Below, in pieces: positions 1 to 5,674 of a stretch of DNA of 18,299 nucleotides. Position numbers and translations under genes: made by a program. The DNA comes from Planctomycetota bacterium (GTDB lineage Bacteria; Planctomycetota; GCA-002687715; DRQF01). The stretch's first letter is position 1. Each line of letters opens with the position of its first letter. The stretch lies in NCBI GenBank assembly GCA_024275615.1, contig JAJRYU010000349.1, positions 1 through 18,299 on the forward strand, given 5' to 3'. A model generated the notes under the pieces. That model saw only the letters and a program-made list of their open reading frames with translations. It was not told where the DNA came from and searched no databases.

Positions 1-620
1 AGGTCATTGCCCGATTTACGGGTGATCAAGCGGCCGCAAATGATGCCGCCGAGCAAGCTCTCATGACTGGCGACGTCGACTCCGTCGATCCGAAGAATGG
101 AGCACAACCATTCTTGGCGCTTGAGCAAGTCCAGACGATCACCGACACTCAAGGCAAATTCGTGCTCAATGGACTTTCTCCTGGCCGCTATGAAATCGTG
201 GCGTCTCACTTCAAGCAACAAGATTCCTCTCCCAGGGAATACGTGCTTCTTGCGCGCGAGCCCATCGATGACATCGAGATTCAATTGCGTCCAGCTGGAG
301 GTGTCATGGGGCAGGTCATTGGCGCGGGAGGGCGCGCCGTAGCTGGAGCGCACGTGAGCCTTAGGACACCGATGCCCTCCGGGGCGAAAGGCGCCCTAGC
401 CAGTCTTGCGCTTACAGAAGAAATCACATCCGTCGACGCCGACCAGTTTGGCCGATTCGCGATTACGGGGGTAAGACCCGGGAGTTATAGCCTCTTGGCG
501 ACAGGGCCCGAGTTGGGAATCGATACCAAAGGAGCATCCGCAGCGGGACAAATTGCGATTCGGATCCGTCCTGGTGTCGACCTCGAACAGACAGTTCGCC
601 TCGTTGTTCAGCCGAATTAA
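1..620 (+). CDS. Carboxypeptidase-regulatory-like domain protein, 3' end (partial)
   Basis: The reading frame is open from the left edge (frame of base 3) to the TAA at 618-620, so this is the C-terminal part of a longer protein and the ATG at 63 is unlikely to be its start. Two beta-sandwich repeats of the carboxypeptidase-regulatory-like type are visible. Each carries the typical 'D.(Q/F)G.F...G(L/V).PG.Y' signature: TDTQGKFVLNGLSPGRYEIV, then VDADQFGRFAITGVRPGSYS. The second is preceded by a 'V.G.GG.(A/P)VAGA.V' strand pair. Such repeats are usually extracytoplasmic and have no enzymatic role. The architecture resembles the tail of the sigma-factor fusion encoded at 8587-5675, so this may be the end of a paralogue; that is inference because the N-terminus is outside the window. 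A strong hairpin follows the stop codon. Confidence 0.8.
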   Translation, partial: VIARFTGDQAAANDAAEQALMTGDVDSVDPKNGAQPFLALEQVQTITDTQGKFVLNGLSPGRYEIVASHFKQQDSSPREYVLLAREPIDDIEIQLRPAGGVMGQVIGAGGRAVAGAHVSLRTPMPSGAKGALASLALTEEITSVDADQFGRFAITGVRPGSYSLLATGPELGIDTKGASAAGQIAIRIRPGVDLEQTVRLVVQPN

Positions 621-653
621 AGTTGAGTGGATCCTTGGCTGCAGTCTCTTGGG

Positions 654-694
654 CTGCATACTGGAGTTTCCAGTCTGCAAACTCCAGTATGCAG
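654..694 (+). terminator. Strong hairpin after the carboxypeptidase-regulatory-like gene
   Basis: A perfect 16-bp inverted repeat: CTGCATACTGGAGTTT at 654-669 and its complement at 679-694, with a 9-nt loop. It starts 33 nt after the stop codon of the left-edge gene. Only three T's follow on the plus strand (695-697), so it is not a classical intrinsic terminator, but its position fits transcript ending or 3'-end protection. Confidence 0.5.
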
Positions 695-981
695 TTTACC
701 TATGGTTGTACGGTCTTTCTGCCCACCTCCTTCCCATCTCCGAAGGAATGTGCGCAAAATCTCCACCGTAGTTGAAAGCGAATTCTCCGAGTCCCGACGC
801 CCCTAAGACATTTGATCTAGCACACAAGTGACAAGAATCGCTTCCAGGGCGGATTTGTGCCCTGTCTGGTGAATCTTCGGCTATTCGCCAACTCTTGGAC
901 CATAATTCTGACCATGTCTCGCCGCTCCGGTGCGGAATTCGCGAAGGGGAATCCAATCCAAACCTTTGGTTCAATGAAAAC
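695..981. other. Intergenic region upstream of the nitrate transporter gene
   Basis: The non-coding stretch between the left-edge gene and the transporter is about 370 bases including the hairpin at 654-694. No convincing gene was seen on either strand; open frames crossing it read as low-quality shadows. A TTG at 895 is in frame with the transporter but lacks a good ribosome binding site. A small inverted repeat (AGGGC/GCCCT, 847-864) is present. I could not identify a sigma-54, FNR or sigma-70 promoter with confidence. Confidence 0.5.
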
Positions 982-985
982 GGAG
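982..985 (+). promoter_or_regulatory. Ribosome binding site choosing the transporter start
   Basis: GGAG lies 8 nt before the ATG at 994. The upstream in-frame TTG at 895 lacks such a site, so this favours the ATG as the true start. Confidence 0.6.
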
Positions 986-993
986 TCCAGCGA

Positions 994-2793
994 ATGGAAG
1001 TCCAAAACAAGGCCACTCGGATCGACCTTTTCAGCATTAAGACCCCGCAAATGCGGGCTTTCCACATGTCGTGGTTTGCCTTCTTTCTGTGTTTCTTTGC
1101 GTGGTTCGGTATTGCGCCCTTGCTGCCTATCGTCAAGGAAGAGCTTGGGCTTAGCAAACAGCAACTGGGCAATACTCTCATTGCGTCTGTCGCCATAACA
1201 ATCATCGCCCGTTTGTTTATTGGTTGGCTATGTGACCGAATTGGACCTAGGAAGAGTTACACCTTCTTGTTGATCTTCGGATCGATTCCGGTGATGTGCA
1301 TTGGCATGGCGGAGACCTACGAGGCATTTCTCCTATTCCGCTTAGGAATCGGTGTGATCGGCGCCTCGTTCGTCATCACTCAATACCACACTTCAGTCAT
1401 GTTTGCACCGAACTGTGTTGGTACAGCGAACGCGACTTCAGCTGGTTGGGGTAACTTGGGTGGCGGGGTCACCCAGATGGTCATGCCCTTGGTCATGGCA
1501 GCTTTTGTCGGACTCGGATATAGCGACGCAATCAGCTGGCGATCTGCCATGGTTGTCGCCGGCGCAGTTTGCTTTGTGACAGGTATCGCCTACTACAAGT
1601 TTACCACGGACCTTCCCAATGGCAATTTCGCAGAACTCCGTGCGTCTGGCGAATTTCGCTCGAAGGAGAGGACAAAAGGCGCATTCGGCGAAGCTCTCCG
1701 AGACCCACGGGTATGGGCGCTGTTTCTCATTTACGCTGCTTGTTTTGGCATTGAACTGACCATCAACGGAATCGCTGCTGTCTACTACCGCGAAGAGTTC
1801 GGACTGGGTCTCAAAGCGGCTGGTCTGGCGGCGGGACTTTTTGGGTTGATGAACATCTTCGCTCGAACGCTGGGTGGATATGTGAGCGACAAATTTGTCA
1901 AGAAGGGTGGCCTGAGAGGTCGAGTCAAGTGGCTCTTTATCGCTCTCTTCATCGAAGGCATCGCCTTGATGTTCTTTTCAAGGATGACAGTGTTGCATCT
2001 CGCAATCCCAATGATGATCATCTTCAGTCTGTTTGTGCAGATGTCTGAAGGAGCAACATATTCTGTTGTTCCGTTTATCAACAAGAAAGCCCTTGGTGCC
2101 GTCTCCGGCATCGTTGGGGCTGGCGGTAACATGGGAGCTGTTGGTGCTGGTTTTCTGATGAGATCGGAGGACCTGAGTTACGCTGATGCGTTTTTGATCC
2201 TTGGCTTCGCTGTTGCAGCCGCAAGCTTCTTGACGTACTTCGTTCGATTTTCACCAGCCATGGAAGCAGAAGCTTCCGAAAATCACAGAATTGCCATGGC
2301 GGAACGCGCTGCGATCGAGGCCGCTCGGCCGGCAAGAAAACCACTGTTTCCGGCGATTGGCCGAGCTTTCAAGCATGTGCGCCCCATGGATGGATTGCGC
2401 GTCTATGTCGGTTTGGCGTTGATGGTCAAAGGTATCTATTTCATCACCAATACGGCGACGCTTGAAGCCAAGCTCTCTGGACCTCTTCCGCAGTGGCAGG
2501 GATTTCTTGCCTGGGTCATCGTTTTCTGTCATGTCATCGGTGGTGCGAGCTTGGCATTGGGATTTGTCAGCCGCGTGGCCGCAGGTGTCAATGCTCTGGT
2601 CGTTCTTGGAGCTGTTGGCGTCTATCTCTTTGGAGAAGGTGACTACGGTGGCATGCTGTCGACGAATGAGGCATTTCAATTTACCTTCTTCGTATTCGTG
2701 ACGCTTGTTCTCCTGGTCTGGCGTGGTTCTGGCCCGCTCTCTTTGGATCGTTTGCTCGCTGATGATCCAAGTATCTACGACCCGGAGGAGTAG
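994..2793 (+). CDS. narK: NarK/NNP-family nitrate/nitrite transporter with C-terminal DoxX-like domain
   Basis: The product is a 599-residue inner-membrane protein. Residues ~20-418 are a major facilitator of the nitrate/nitrite porter (NNP) family. The two family signatures are clear: AGWGNLGGGVTQ at ~150-161 and GIVGAGGNMGAVGAG at ~372-386. R73 (in IARLFIGWLCDR) and R291 (in FARTLGGYVSDK) sit where the two substrate-binding arginines of NarK lie. After a charged linker (~420-465), residues ~466-590 form four further hydrophobic segments that resemble DoxX/DoxD membrane domains (GLRVYVGLALMVKGIYF, then a G-rich helix pair). NNP transporters usually end after 12 helices, so the tail is an unusual fusion. 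The start was chosen by the GGAG at 982; an in-frame TTG at 895 would add 33 hydrophilic residues. Likely role: nitrate uptake or nitrate/nitrite exchange. No nitrate reductase gene is adjacent. Confidence 0.88.
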   Translation: MEVQNKATRIDLFSIKTPQMRAFHMSWFAFFLCFFAWFGIAPLLPIVKEELGLSKQQLGNTLIASVAITIIARLFIGWLCDRIGPRKSYTFLLIFGSIPVMCIGMAETYEAFLLFRLGIGVIGASFVITQYHTSVMFAPNCVGTANATSAGWGNLGGGVTQMVMPLVMAAFVGLGYSDAISWRSAMVVAGAVCFVTGIAYYKFTTDLPNGNFAELRASGEFRSKERTKGAFGEALRDPRVWALFLIYAACFGIELTINGIAAVYYREEFGLGLKAAGLAAGLFGLMNIFARTLGGYVSDKFVKKGGLRGRVKWLFIALFIEGIALMFFSRMTVLHLAIPMMIIFSLFVQMSEGATYSVVPFINKKALGAVSGIVGAGGNMGAVGAGFLMRSEDLSYADAFLILGFAVAAASFLTYFVRFSPAMEAEASENHRIAMAERAAIEAARPARKPLFPAIGRAFKHVRPMDGLRVYVGLALMVKGIYFITNTATLEAKLSGPLPQWQGFLAWVIVFCHVIGGASLALGFVSRVAAGVNALVVLGAVGVYLFGEGDYGGMLSTNEAFQFTFFVFVTLVLLVWRGSGPLSLDRLLADDPSIYDPEE

Positions 2794-2801
2794 AGGATCG
2801 C

Positions 2802-2829
2802 CACCCCAGGATCTTTGGTTCCTGGGGTG
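2802..2829. terminator. Shared hairpin between convergent narK and fetB
   Basis: A perfect 10-bp stem, CACCCCAGGA (2802-2811) and TCCTGGGGTG (2820-2829), with an 8-nt loop. It fills the 39-bp gap between two convergent genes and can fold in either transcript. There is no clean T-run on either side, so efficiency is uncertain. Confidence 0.6.
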
Positions 2830-2832
2830 TGC

Positions 2833-3543
2833 TCATTCTTGCTGATTGCGTGAGCAAAAATAGAGATACGTTGTCGCGCAGATGCCCGATGCGCCGAAGA
2901 TCATGCACATGACCATGATTTGATAACGAACAGCCAACATCGGATCGACACCGGCTAAGACCTGTCCCGTCATCATTCCTGGTAGAGACACCAGACCCAC
3001 TGCAAGGAGGGCGTTGGTCACTGGGATAAGGGAGGCGCGCAAGGCGGCTTCTCTGGCCATCTCAAAACTCGCACCACGATCCCTTTCCGATTGCAAGCGC
3101 TCCGCGACCAGGCTGACGACGTTCATCGAAGGTGGGAAGACCATGCCCGCTAAGGGGATAATCAGCCGAGCGTTCATGTCGCCACCCGCTCTTGTGACGA
3201 CGAAGAGAATGAGGCAGAGGGTGGGGAAGCTGCCGATGGCCACAGCAAGGAGCGCACGGGAATAGGCACTAAGACTCTTGACTCGTAGGTGGCGAATACC
3301 AATCCAAGACGAGGTGAGTAACATGACTGTAAGGACTGACAGAATTAACCAGGGAGCATCTTCTTCGAATAGGTAGTTGAGGAAATAGCCAATCATGATG
3401 AGTTGGGCGACCATGCGCACAACTGAATAGGCTGCTGCAGGCCCGCTCTTCGACCAACGAAACAAAATGATGAGGACAATCACGACCGGCAAGAAAGCGA
3501 TGGCAAGATATCCCAGCGGAATTGTGACAACTGCAAACGTCAT
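2833..3543 (-). CDS. fetB: FetB-type ABC transporter permease (UPF0014, putative iron exporter)
   Basis: The product is a polytopic membrane protein of 236 residues. The family hallmark is near the C-terminus: VGLVSLPGMMTGQVLAGVDP, followed by AVRYQIMVMCMIFGA. The middle segment (IPLAGMVFPPSMNVVSL) matches the family's IPIAGM region. In E. coli, FetB pairs with the ATPase FetA and is linked to iron export and oxidative-stress resistance. No FetA-like ATPase is in the window, so it would have to be encoded elsewhere. The frame extends upstream to 3615, but that extension runs through the terminator of the preceding gene. The ATG at 3543, with a weak purine-rich GAGAAA ahead of it, is therefore the better start. 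Its position next to two redox selenoprotein genes is suggestive but not proof of a shared role. Confidence 0.85.
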   Translation of the reverse strand: MTFAVVTIPLGYLAIAFLPVVIVLIILFRWSKSGPAAAYSVVRMVAQLIMIGYFLNYLFEEDAPWLILSVLTVMLLTSSWIGIRHLRVKSLSAYSRALLAVAIGSFPTLCLILFVVTRAGGDMNARLIIPLAGMVFPPSMNVVSLVAERLQSERDRGASFEMAREAALRASLIPVTNALLAVGLVSLPGMMTGQVLAGVDPMLAVRYQIMVMCMIFGASGICATTYLYFCSRNQQE

Positions 3544-3564
3544 GAGTTTTCTCGTTCGATCAAC

Positions 3565-3598
3565 AAAAAACCCCGGAAAACCAAATGGCCTTCCGGGG
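3565..3598 (-). terminator. Intrinsic terminator after the TlpA-like selenoprotein gene
   Basis: Read on the minus strand: CCCCGGAA, a 12-nt loop, TTCCGGGG, then six T's (plus-strand A's at 3565-3570). This is a textbook rho-independent terminator beginning 32 nt after the TAG of the TlpA-like gene. Its T-run ends 21 nt before the fetB ATG, so fetB must use a promoter overlapping this hairpin or depend on read-through. Confidence 0.85.
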
Positions 3599-3630
3599 CA
3601 CTTATCAAGTATCAATCGCCAAGTTCTGGG

Positions 3631-4791
3631 CTAAAGGCCTTTCGAGTCATTCTTGGCTTCTAGTTGCTTAACCAGTTCCTTGACTTTTGTGATGGCCATG
3701 TTGCCATTGTGTCCGCGATAGCGAATTCGCATATTTTCATCGATGACGACAATAGTTGGCCAGCCCTTGACTGCCCAAGTTTGAGAAATGGACACCTTCG
3801 AACCTTTGGGGCTATTCTGGAAGGACCTCCAGATGAGATTCTTCTTCTTGACGATGGCGCGGATCTTCTCCAAGTTCTTGTCGGAGTTGACACCGACAAG
3901 AGCAAAGGGTCGGTTCTTCATTTCGTTTACGAGCGACCGCTCGTGATCGTACATGGCACGGCAGGGACCTCACCAGTCGCCCCAGAAGTCGAGCATGACG
4001 ATCTTCCCCTTGTAGTCGGAAAGCTTGAAAGCTGTGCTGTCCAAGTCAACGCCAACAATGTCCGGGGCCACTTTGCCCATGACAAGGTTCTCGCGACCAT
4101 CAATCAAACCTTTGACTTCGGCCTTGATCGCTGCACTTGTGGCCATTCCCGCGGCCCGAAGAGCCTCTTCTTTGGCGCCCTTGTAGGCCATCGAATCTAC
4201 GCTCTTTTCTTGCAAGGCGTTGGTGACACGAGCCAGAATGGCGCGGGCTCTTACATCTGCATGAGGGCTATTCATCTCGATCTTATGGATGTACGCTTCG
4301 GCCTTATCTTGGCCAATCAGACGTCCCATGTAAGACAGAGTAAGCGGCACTTCTTCGAGCTTGCTGCTTTTTATGTGGGTTGATGTCAATGCGTCGGCGG
4401 CAGCGATGACCGCTTCTTTGTCGTGAATCCGGGAACCATAGCGGAGCGCCCAAAGATGAAACGGAATGGCGTCATCTGTCCCGGCGTATTCCAAGGCATT
4501 GGCTTGAGCTGTTTTGACATGTTTGGCGATAATCGCTTTGGGTGGCGTCATGCGCATGGCTGGCATGCTCGGGACATCTTTCCCATCCGCCTTAGCCTTC
4601 TTGGCCGCCTCCTTCCAACTCCCTATTTTGGCTCGCTCTTCTTTTTGCCAAGTTGCCATTGACTCTTTGTAGGCCTTTTCCAGCGCATCGAGCTTGGCTT
4701 TGGCGGTCGATGGGCCTTCCTGGGCGGGAAGCCACGTTGTAGCAGTCGTCAAGAAGACGGCACACAACAGGCTTGCGATAGTTCTTTTCAC
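3631..4791 (-). CDS. Exported TlpA/thioredoxin-like selenoprotein (UGPC active site, in-frame UGA)
   Basis: One reading frame is interrupted only by UGA at 3972-3970. Upstream it ends ...KIVMLDFWGDW; downstream it continues GPCRAMYDHERSL..., giving the active site W-U274-G-P-C277. That is a thioredoxin CGPC motif with Sec for the first Cys. The TlpA fold is complete across the UGA: KVAPDIVGVDLD strand, LSDYKGK, the active site, then the cis-proline motif KGWPTIVVID (P345). The N-terminus is a signal peptide (KR followed by a hydrophobic stretch, cleavage near LPAQ). Residues ~25-235 are a helical, Lys/Ala-rich domain I do not recognise. I prefer the GTG at 4791, which has GGAG at 4804-4801; an ATG at 4827 lacks a ribosome site and would add 12 residues before the signal peptide. 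A SECIS-like hairpin (3929-3944) follows the UGA. A nonsense mutation is the alternative, but the exact match to the catalytic Cys argues strongly against it. Confidence 0.88.
3929..3944 (-). promoter_or_regulatory. Bacterial SECIS-like hairpin in the TlpA-like gene
   Basis: In the mRNA: ACGAGC-GGUC-GCUCGU, a perfect 6-bp stem with a GGUC tetraloop. The loop begins after 31 nt counted from the end of the UGA at 3970, inside the commonly cited 16-37 nt window for bacterial SECIS elements. It has the required early G in the loop. As recalled from the literature, the E. coli fdhF element that binds SelB also has GGUC at its apex. Confidence 0.75.
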
Positions 4792-4800
4792 TTCAAACGT

Positions 4801-4804
4801 CTCC
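4801..4804 (-). promoter_or_regulatory. Ribosome binding site favouring the GTG start at 4791
   Basis: On the minus strand GGAG stands 9 nt before GTG at 4791. Starting there gives a compact signal peptide (V/M-K-R then hydrophobic). The upstream ATG at 4827 has no such site. Confidence 0.45.
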
Positions 4805-4863
4805 GATTTCTTAGGTTCTGGAATCATTGAGTGATACGCGGATCTAACAAATTGACTCTACAC

Positions 4864-4899
4864 AAAAAGACGAACCTTCACCTTTGTAGAAGCGAAGGT
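4864..4899 (-). terminator. Probable terminator after the peroxiredoxin gene
   Basis: On the minus strand, ACCTTC (4899-4894) pairs with GAAGGT (4879-4874) around a 14-nt loop. A 5-nt spacer and five T's (4868-4864) follow. It lies 45 nt after the peroxiredoxin stop. The stem is short, so the call is moderate. If real, the two selenoprotein genes are separate transcripts. Confidence 0.5.
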
Positions 4900-4944
4900 C
4901 CTTCTCTTGTTAAAGCCGCACCATAAGGTCAGTGCCAGACAGGA

Positions 4945-5415
4945 TTAGCAGCAATTTTCCTTGCACTTAGCGAGGAGATCGCCCGTTTCCCGTTTTCCGG
5001 GAGGGCCAACTGCTTCTGACCAAACAACTTTGCCATCCTTGTTGATAAGCACAGTGGCGCGGTCACCGATGCCTGGCTCGTCGAGCCATACACCGTAAGC
5101 CTTGCAGACCTCGCCCTTGGGATGGAAGTCCGCAAGGAGAGGGTAGGTGACCCCACCCAAGCTGTCAGCCCAAGCCTTGTGGCAGAATTTCGAGTCGATG
5201 CTGAGACCCAGAACTTGGGTCTCTGTGGCATCAAAGTCGCTCAGTTGCGACTGGATGCCGGGAATCTCGATGCTTCATGTAGGGGTAAAATCAAGGGGAT
5301 AGAAAACCAGCAGCACGTTCTTTTTGCCGCGGTAGTCAGAAAGCTTGACTGTCTCGCCGTCCTGGGACTCAAGCGAGAAGTCAGGTGCGTCTGCACCGGC
5401 TTCAATGATAGCCAT
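4945..5415 (-). CDS. Selenocysteine peroxiredoxin (AhpE/BCP-like Prx, in-frame UGA)
   Basis: The frame is interrupted only by UGA at 5277-5275. Read as Sec, the product is 156 residues, a normal length for this peroxiredoxin class. The catalytic motif is P40-L-D-F-T44-P-T-U47, i.e. P-x3-T-x2-C with Sec as the peroxidatic residue. The rest of the fold spans the UGA: APDFSL, LSDYRGKKNVLLVFYP, then VLGLSIDSKFCHKAWA, YPLLADFHPKGEV, YGV, and R119-A-T-V-L-I-N-K-D-G containing the conserved active-site arginine. Additional cysteines lie at 78, 104, 151, 155 and 156 (C-terminal KENCC) and could resolve the selenenic acid. No signal peptide, so probably cytosolic. The ATG at 5415 has AGGA 8 nt upstream; an earlier frame start at 5457 is poorer. 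Sec-containing Prx proteins are known (PrxU of Eubacterium acidaminophilum). It reduces H2O2 or organic peroxides with thiol electrons. Confidence 0.9.
5227..5259 (-). promoter_or_regulatory. Bacterial SECIS-like hairpin in the peroxiredoxin gene
   Basis: In the mRNA: lower stem GGCAUC/GAUGCC (6 bp), a small 1x2 internal loop, then upper stem AGUCGC/GCGACU (6 bp) with loop AACUGA. The lower stem starts 15 nt after the UGA and the loop begins after 28 nt, both in the usual range. The loop lacks a G in its first two bases. An alternative upper fold, CAGU-CGCA-ACUG, has a G at loop position 2 as the bacterial rule expects. Which fold is used cannot be told by eye. Confidence 0.65.
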
Positions 5416-5633
5416 TACTTCATTCCTATTCTGGTATTTAGTGTCGCAGCCGATCACCCATGAGAGTCAGTTTGCTCCGACGGGCAGTCAGGATGCTTAG
5501 GAATATGATACAAACGTCAATCGGTCAAATCAGGAGCGTAGAATCTTCGAGGTCAGAATGAGCTGAAACGCCATATTCGCGCCTATTTCCAATGATTCGA
5601 GGGCAATGAGCAATCGCCAAGAATCGCCACCAA

Positions 5634-5664
5634 GGAAAAGGCCGAGAGGACATGGTTCCCGGCC
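5634..5664 (-). terminator. Probable terminator after the sigma-factor fusion gene
   Basis: On the minus strand GGCCG (5664-5660) pairs with CGGCC (5644-5640), with an inner GGA/TCC pairing and a small bulge. TTTTCCTT follows. It begins 10 nt after the TAG of the sigma-factor fusion. The rest of the gap to the peroxiredoxin start (5416-5633) shows no gene and no promoter I can call confidently. Confidence 0.5.
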
Positions 5665-5674
5665 GATCCCGATC

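Noticed and set aside
895..993. Upstream extension of the nitrate transporter from a TTG start
   Set aside because: Adds 33 hydrophilic residues with no ribosome site; the ATG at 994 has GGAG at good spacing and fits the family N-terminus.
696..1205. 169-residue minus-strand ORF
   Set aside because: Antisense to the start of the transporter gene, with composition and lack of domains typical of a shadow frame.
3544..3615. N-terminal extension of fetB to 3615
   Set aside because: It would be encoded across the terminator of the preceding gene and adds Pro/Gly-rich sequence unlike the family.
5480..5535. Tandem TTGAC elements upstream of the peroxiredoxin gene as a promoter
   Set aside because: TTGACC and TTGACG are present, but no -10 box of good quality lies at correct spacing; too weak to annotate.
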